From positions 248,001 to 312,000 of the forward strand of contig NZ_ANMO01000216.1 in assembly GCF_000338295.1 (NCBI RefSeq): a stretch of 64,000 nt of DNA, written 5' to 3'. Below are positions 62,295 through 64,000 of the stretch, piece by piece (position 1 is the first letter of the stretch; the number at the start of each line of letters is the position of its first letter). The position numbers and the translations under genes were made by a program. The notes beneath the pieces are model-generated. The model was not told where the DNA came from, did not search any database, and saw only the letters and a list, made by a program, of their open reading frames with translations. The DNA comes from Rhodopirellula europaea 6C. Its GTDB lineage: Bacteria; Planctomycetota; Planctomycetia; Pirellulales; Pirellulaceae.

Positions 62295-63674
62295 GTGTCA
62301 GATAAACACATCACCCTGCACGACGACGCTCCCGAGCGTAGCATTTTGGCTCGTTTGATCTTGCCCGACACCGTGGTCGAAGAAGATCCGTTGGAAGAAT
62401 TGCATGGGTTGGCGACCACGTCAGGAACCGAAGTGGTCGATGAGTTGATTCAACGTCGCTCCACGCCCGATCACTCAACTTACTTGGGCAAAGGCAAAGT
62501 CGAAGAACTGCGTTTGATGGTGGAACGCCATGAAGCCGACGTGGTGATCTTTGACAACGATCTGAGCCCGGCGCAGATTCGCAACTTGGAAAAGAAAACC
62601 AATGCGAAGGTGATCGACCGAACCGAGTTGATTCTGGACATCTTTGCCGCGGGAGCACGAACGCACGAATCGCGTTTGGCCGTCGAGTTGGCTCAACTGG
62701 AATACTCACTGCCACGCCTCAAACGCATGTGGACTCACCTGTCGCGTCAGTCGATGGGCGTGGGGATGCGTGGTCCTGGTGAAAAGCAATTGGAAGTTGA
62801 CCGCCGGTTGGCTCAAAAACGCATTCACGATTTGAAGACCGAGTTAAAGAGCGTTGAGTTGCGACGTGAACGACAAGTCGCGGCCCGCTCGGATTCGCCG
62901 ACGGTGTCTTTGGTCGGTTACACCAACGCGGGTAAGAGCACGTTGATGAACGCGCTGACCGATGCAGGCGTGATGGCACAAGACAAACTGTTTGCAACGC
63001 TTGATACTCGAACCCGACGTTGGCATTTGCCTGAATGGGGACACGTGTTGCTGAGCGACACGGTCGGCTTCATTCGCGATCTTCCTCACTCGTTGGTCGC
63101 CAGTTTTAAATCGACGCTTGAAGAAACACGCCAAGCCGAGTTGTTGTTGCATGTTGCTGATGCGAGCAGCCCGCAGGTCTTTGAACAGATCAGCGCGGTG
63201 TATCAAGTGCTGGAGGAACTGGGCATCGAAGCGAAAGACACTTTGTTGGTGCTCAACAAGATTGATGCGATCACCAGCCCACGAGTTTTGAATCGAGTTT
63301 TGGATCGTTATCCCAATGCTATTCCCGTCAGTGCACGGTCGCGTTCGGGTTTGAAGCCTTTGGCTCAAGCGGTCGGCGAAGCTTTGTCTCGCGAGTTTTT
63401 GGATGTTGAGATCGGTGTGGCTCATCACGATGGCAAGTTGCTTTCGTTCCTTTCCGCCACCGGTAAGATCGAATCTCGCGAGTTTGGCAACGACCATGTC
63501 ATCGTGCGAGTTCGCATGCCAGCCTCGGCGATGGGAACCGTGAACCGCAGCGCGTTGAGTGTCACGCCAACGACGCTTGAGATGTGGAAACAAACCGCTT
63601 CGGAAGAAGAACTCGAAGACTCCAGCGAGGATTCTGCAGAAGAATCCGTTGAACGTTCAAGCGACGTGGCTTAA
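62295..63674 (+). CDS. hflX: GTPase HflX
   Basis: The 459-residue protein has the HflX N-terminal domain (LGKGKVEELRLM, VVIFDNDLSPAQIRNLE, DRTELILDIFA, RTHESRLAVELAQLEYSLPRL) and a G domain: GYTNAGKST (208-216), DTVGFIRDLP, NKID, and SARS. HflX binds 50S ribosomes and rescues stalled or heat-damaged ribosomes. It starts with GTG at 62295, 90 bases after uvrC. The extra C-terminal Glu/Ser-rich tail (about 436-459) is not part of the family core. Confidence 0.95.
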   Translation: MSDKHITLHDDAPERSILARLILPDTVVEEDPLEELHGLATTSGTEVVDELIQRRSTPDHSTYLGKGKVEELRLMVERHEADVVIFDNDLSPAQIRNLEKKTNAKVIDRTELILDIFAAGARTHESRLAVELAQLEYSLPRLKRMWTHLSRQSMGVGMRGPGEKQLEVDRRLAQKRIHDLKTELKSVELRRERQVAARSDSPTVSLVGYTNAGKSTLMNALTDAGVMAQDKLFATLDTRTRRWHLPEWGHVLLSDTVGFIRDLPHSLVASFKSTLEETRQAELLLHVADASSPQVFEQISAVYQVLEELGIEAKDTLLVLNKIDAITSPRVLNRVLDRYPNAIPVSARSRSGLKPLAQAVGEALSREFLDVEIGVAHHDGKLLSFLSATGKIESREFGNDHVIVRVRMPASAMGTVNRSALSVTPTTLEMWKQTASEEELEDSSEDSAEESVERSSDVA

Positions 63675-63676
63675 GC

Positions 63677-64000
63677 ATGCCGCTGCCGTTTCAGCAGGTT
63701 TGGGATCCTCAGGACGCCGTGACAATCGTCACCGGTGCGAGCAGCGGCATCGGGTTCGAACTGACGCGAATGTTAGTGGAGGAAGGGGCTCATGTTGTCG
63801 CGGTGGCTCGCCGCCGCGAACGATTGACTGAGCTTGCCGATTCGACATCGCGGCCCGAGCGGGTGCACTGCGTCGCAGGTGATGTGACGGAGGCTTCGAC
63901 TCGCGAGGCCGCGTTGAACGCCGCGGATTCACTCGGCGATGGTGGATTGGATCTATTGGTCAACAACGCCGGCGTGGGTGCGATCGGTCCTTTCGCGGAT
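63677..64000 (+). CDS. Short-chain dehydrogenase/reductase, 5' part
   Basis: From ATG 63677 the visible 108 residues include the cofactor motif TGASSGIGFELT, the Arg pair of ARRRERL that favours NADP(H), GDVTEAST and LLVNNAGVGAIGPF. The gene runs past the window edge; the catalytic Tyr-Lys is not visible. It begins 2 bases after hflX and may be co-transcribed. Confidence 0.9.
   Translation, partial: MPLPFQQVWDPQDAVTIVTGASSGIGFELTRMLVEEGAHVVAVARRRERLTELADSTSRPERVHCVAGDVTEASTREAALNAADSLGDGGLDLLVNNAGVGAIGPFAD

Noticed and set aside
1-64000. tRNA, rRNA, CRISPR arrays, transposases, prophage or restriction/defence genes
   Set aside because: Searched by eye on both strands; nothing with the required motifs or repeat spacing was found. 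A tRNA in an intergenic gap cannot be fully excluded without a covariance search.

Overview
The window reads as a chromosomal segment of a planctomycete, most likely a Rhodopirellula-like member of the Pirellulaceae. Families almost restricted to that group are present: a DUF1587/1592/1588/1585 haem-type protein paired with a DUF1552 protein, YTV repeats, a DUF1559-like domain, an ECF sigma factor next to a VWA/DUF3520 protein, and a dCACHE Ser/Thr kinase. Leu is often TTG, genes are often coupled by ATGA/GTGA overlaps, and GTG/TTG starts are common. No rRNA, tRNA, CRISPR array, transposase, phage gene or plasmid function was recognised. Taxonomy is inferred from gene content only.

Layout. 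1-3256 (minus): a cell-envelope operon of polysaccharide deacetylase, GT4 glycosyltransferase, PlsC-like acyltransferase and a membrane protein cut by the window edge. 3519-5285: a large membrane protein with an unusual charged tail. 5559-8869: an Mla/Mce-type lipid transport operon (permease, ATPase, long MCE protein). 8901-11143 (minus): feoA-feoB with a candidate Fur-like box. 11548-13075: an orphan receiver protein and a secreted beta-propeller. 13545-17556: rpmI-rplT-pheS-pheT. 17557-18106: dispersed repeats. 18107-20848: two SPFH proteins and a DUF4184 protein. 20960-24178 (minus): ECF sigma factor and VWA protein. 24634-29567: aroF-tpiA-secG-yicC-gmk-rpoZ-coaC, a compact overlapping operon. 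29844-32715: CBS-type inorganic pyrophosphatase, small membrane protein, SDR. 32931-34907 (minus): TolC-like lipoprotein. 35066-41554: ABC permease, lipoate ligase-like protein, stand-alone alpha-CTD protein, two hypothetical proteins. 41924-50152 (minus): dCACHE kinase, hypothetical proteins, YTV protein, FG-GAP protein, SGNH hydrolase. 50833-55351: DUF1592/DUF1552 pair and a TVP38 protein. 55491-60513: rpsT (minus), cobA-hemD fusion, CMD protein, degenerate receiver (minus), two hypothetical proteins. 60780-64000: uvrC, hflX and the start of an SDR gene.

The most notable points are these. pheS and the VWA gene each carry a one-base frame break inside a homopolymer; since pheS is essential, sequence error is the first explanation. 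PheT has no EMAP/OB (B2) domain and UvrC has no C-terminal HhH domain. A 92-residue free-standing copy of the RNA polymerase alpha C-terminal domain keeps the main DNA-contact residues. FeoB has a Cys-x2-Cys-x2-Cys linker. At least three families of short palindromic or inverted-repeat elements occupy intergenic DNA. No clearly new multi-gene defence or mobile system is visible; the best leads for undescribed biology are the free alpha-CTD protein, the basic/acidic-tail membrane protein, and the sigma/VWA pair with a methionine-rich linker.
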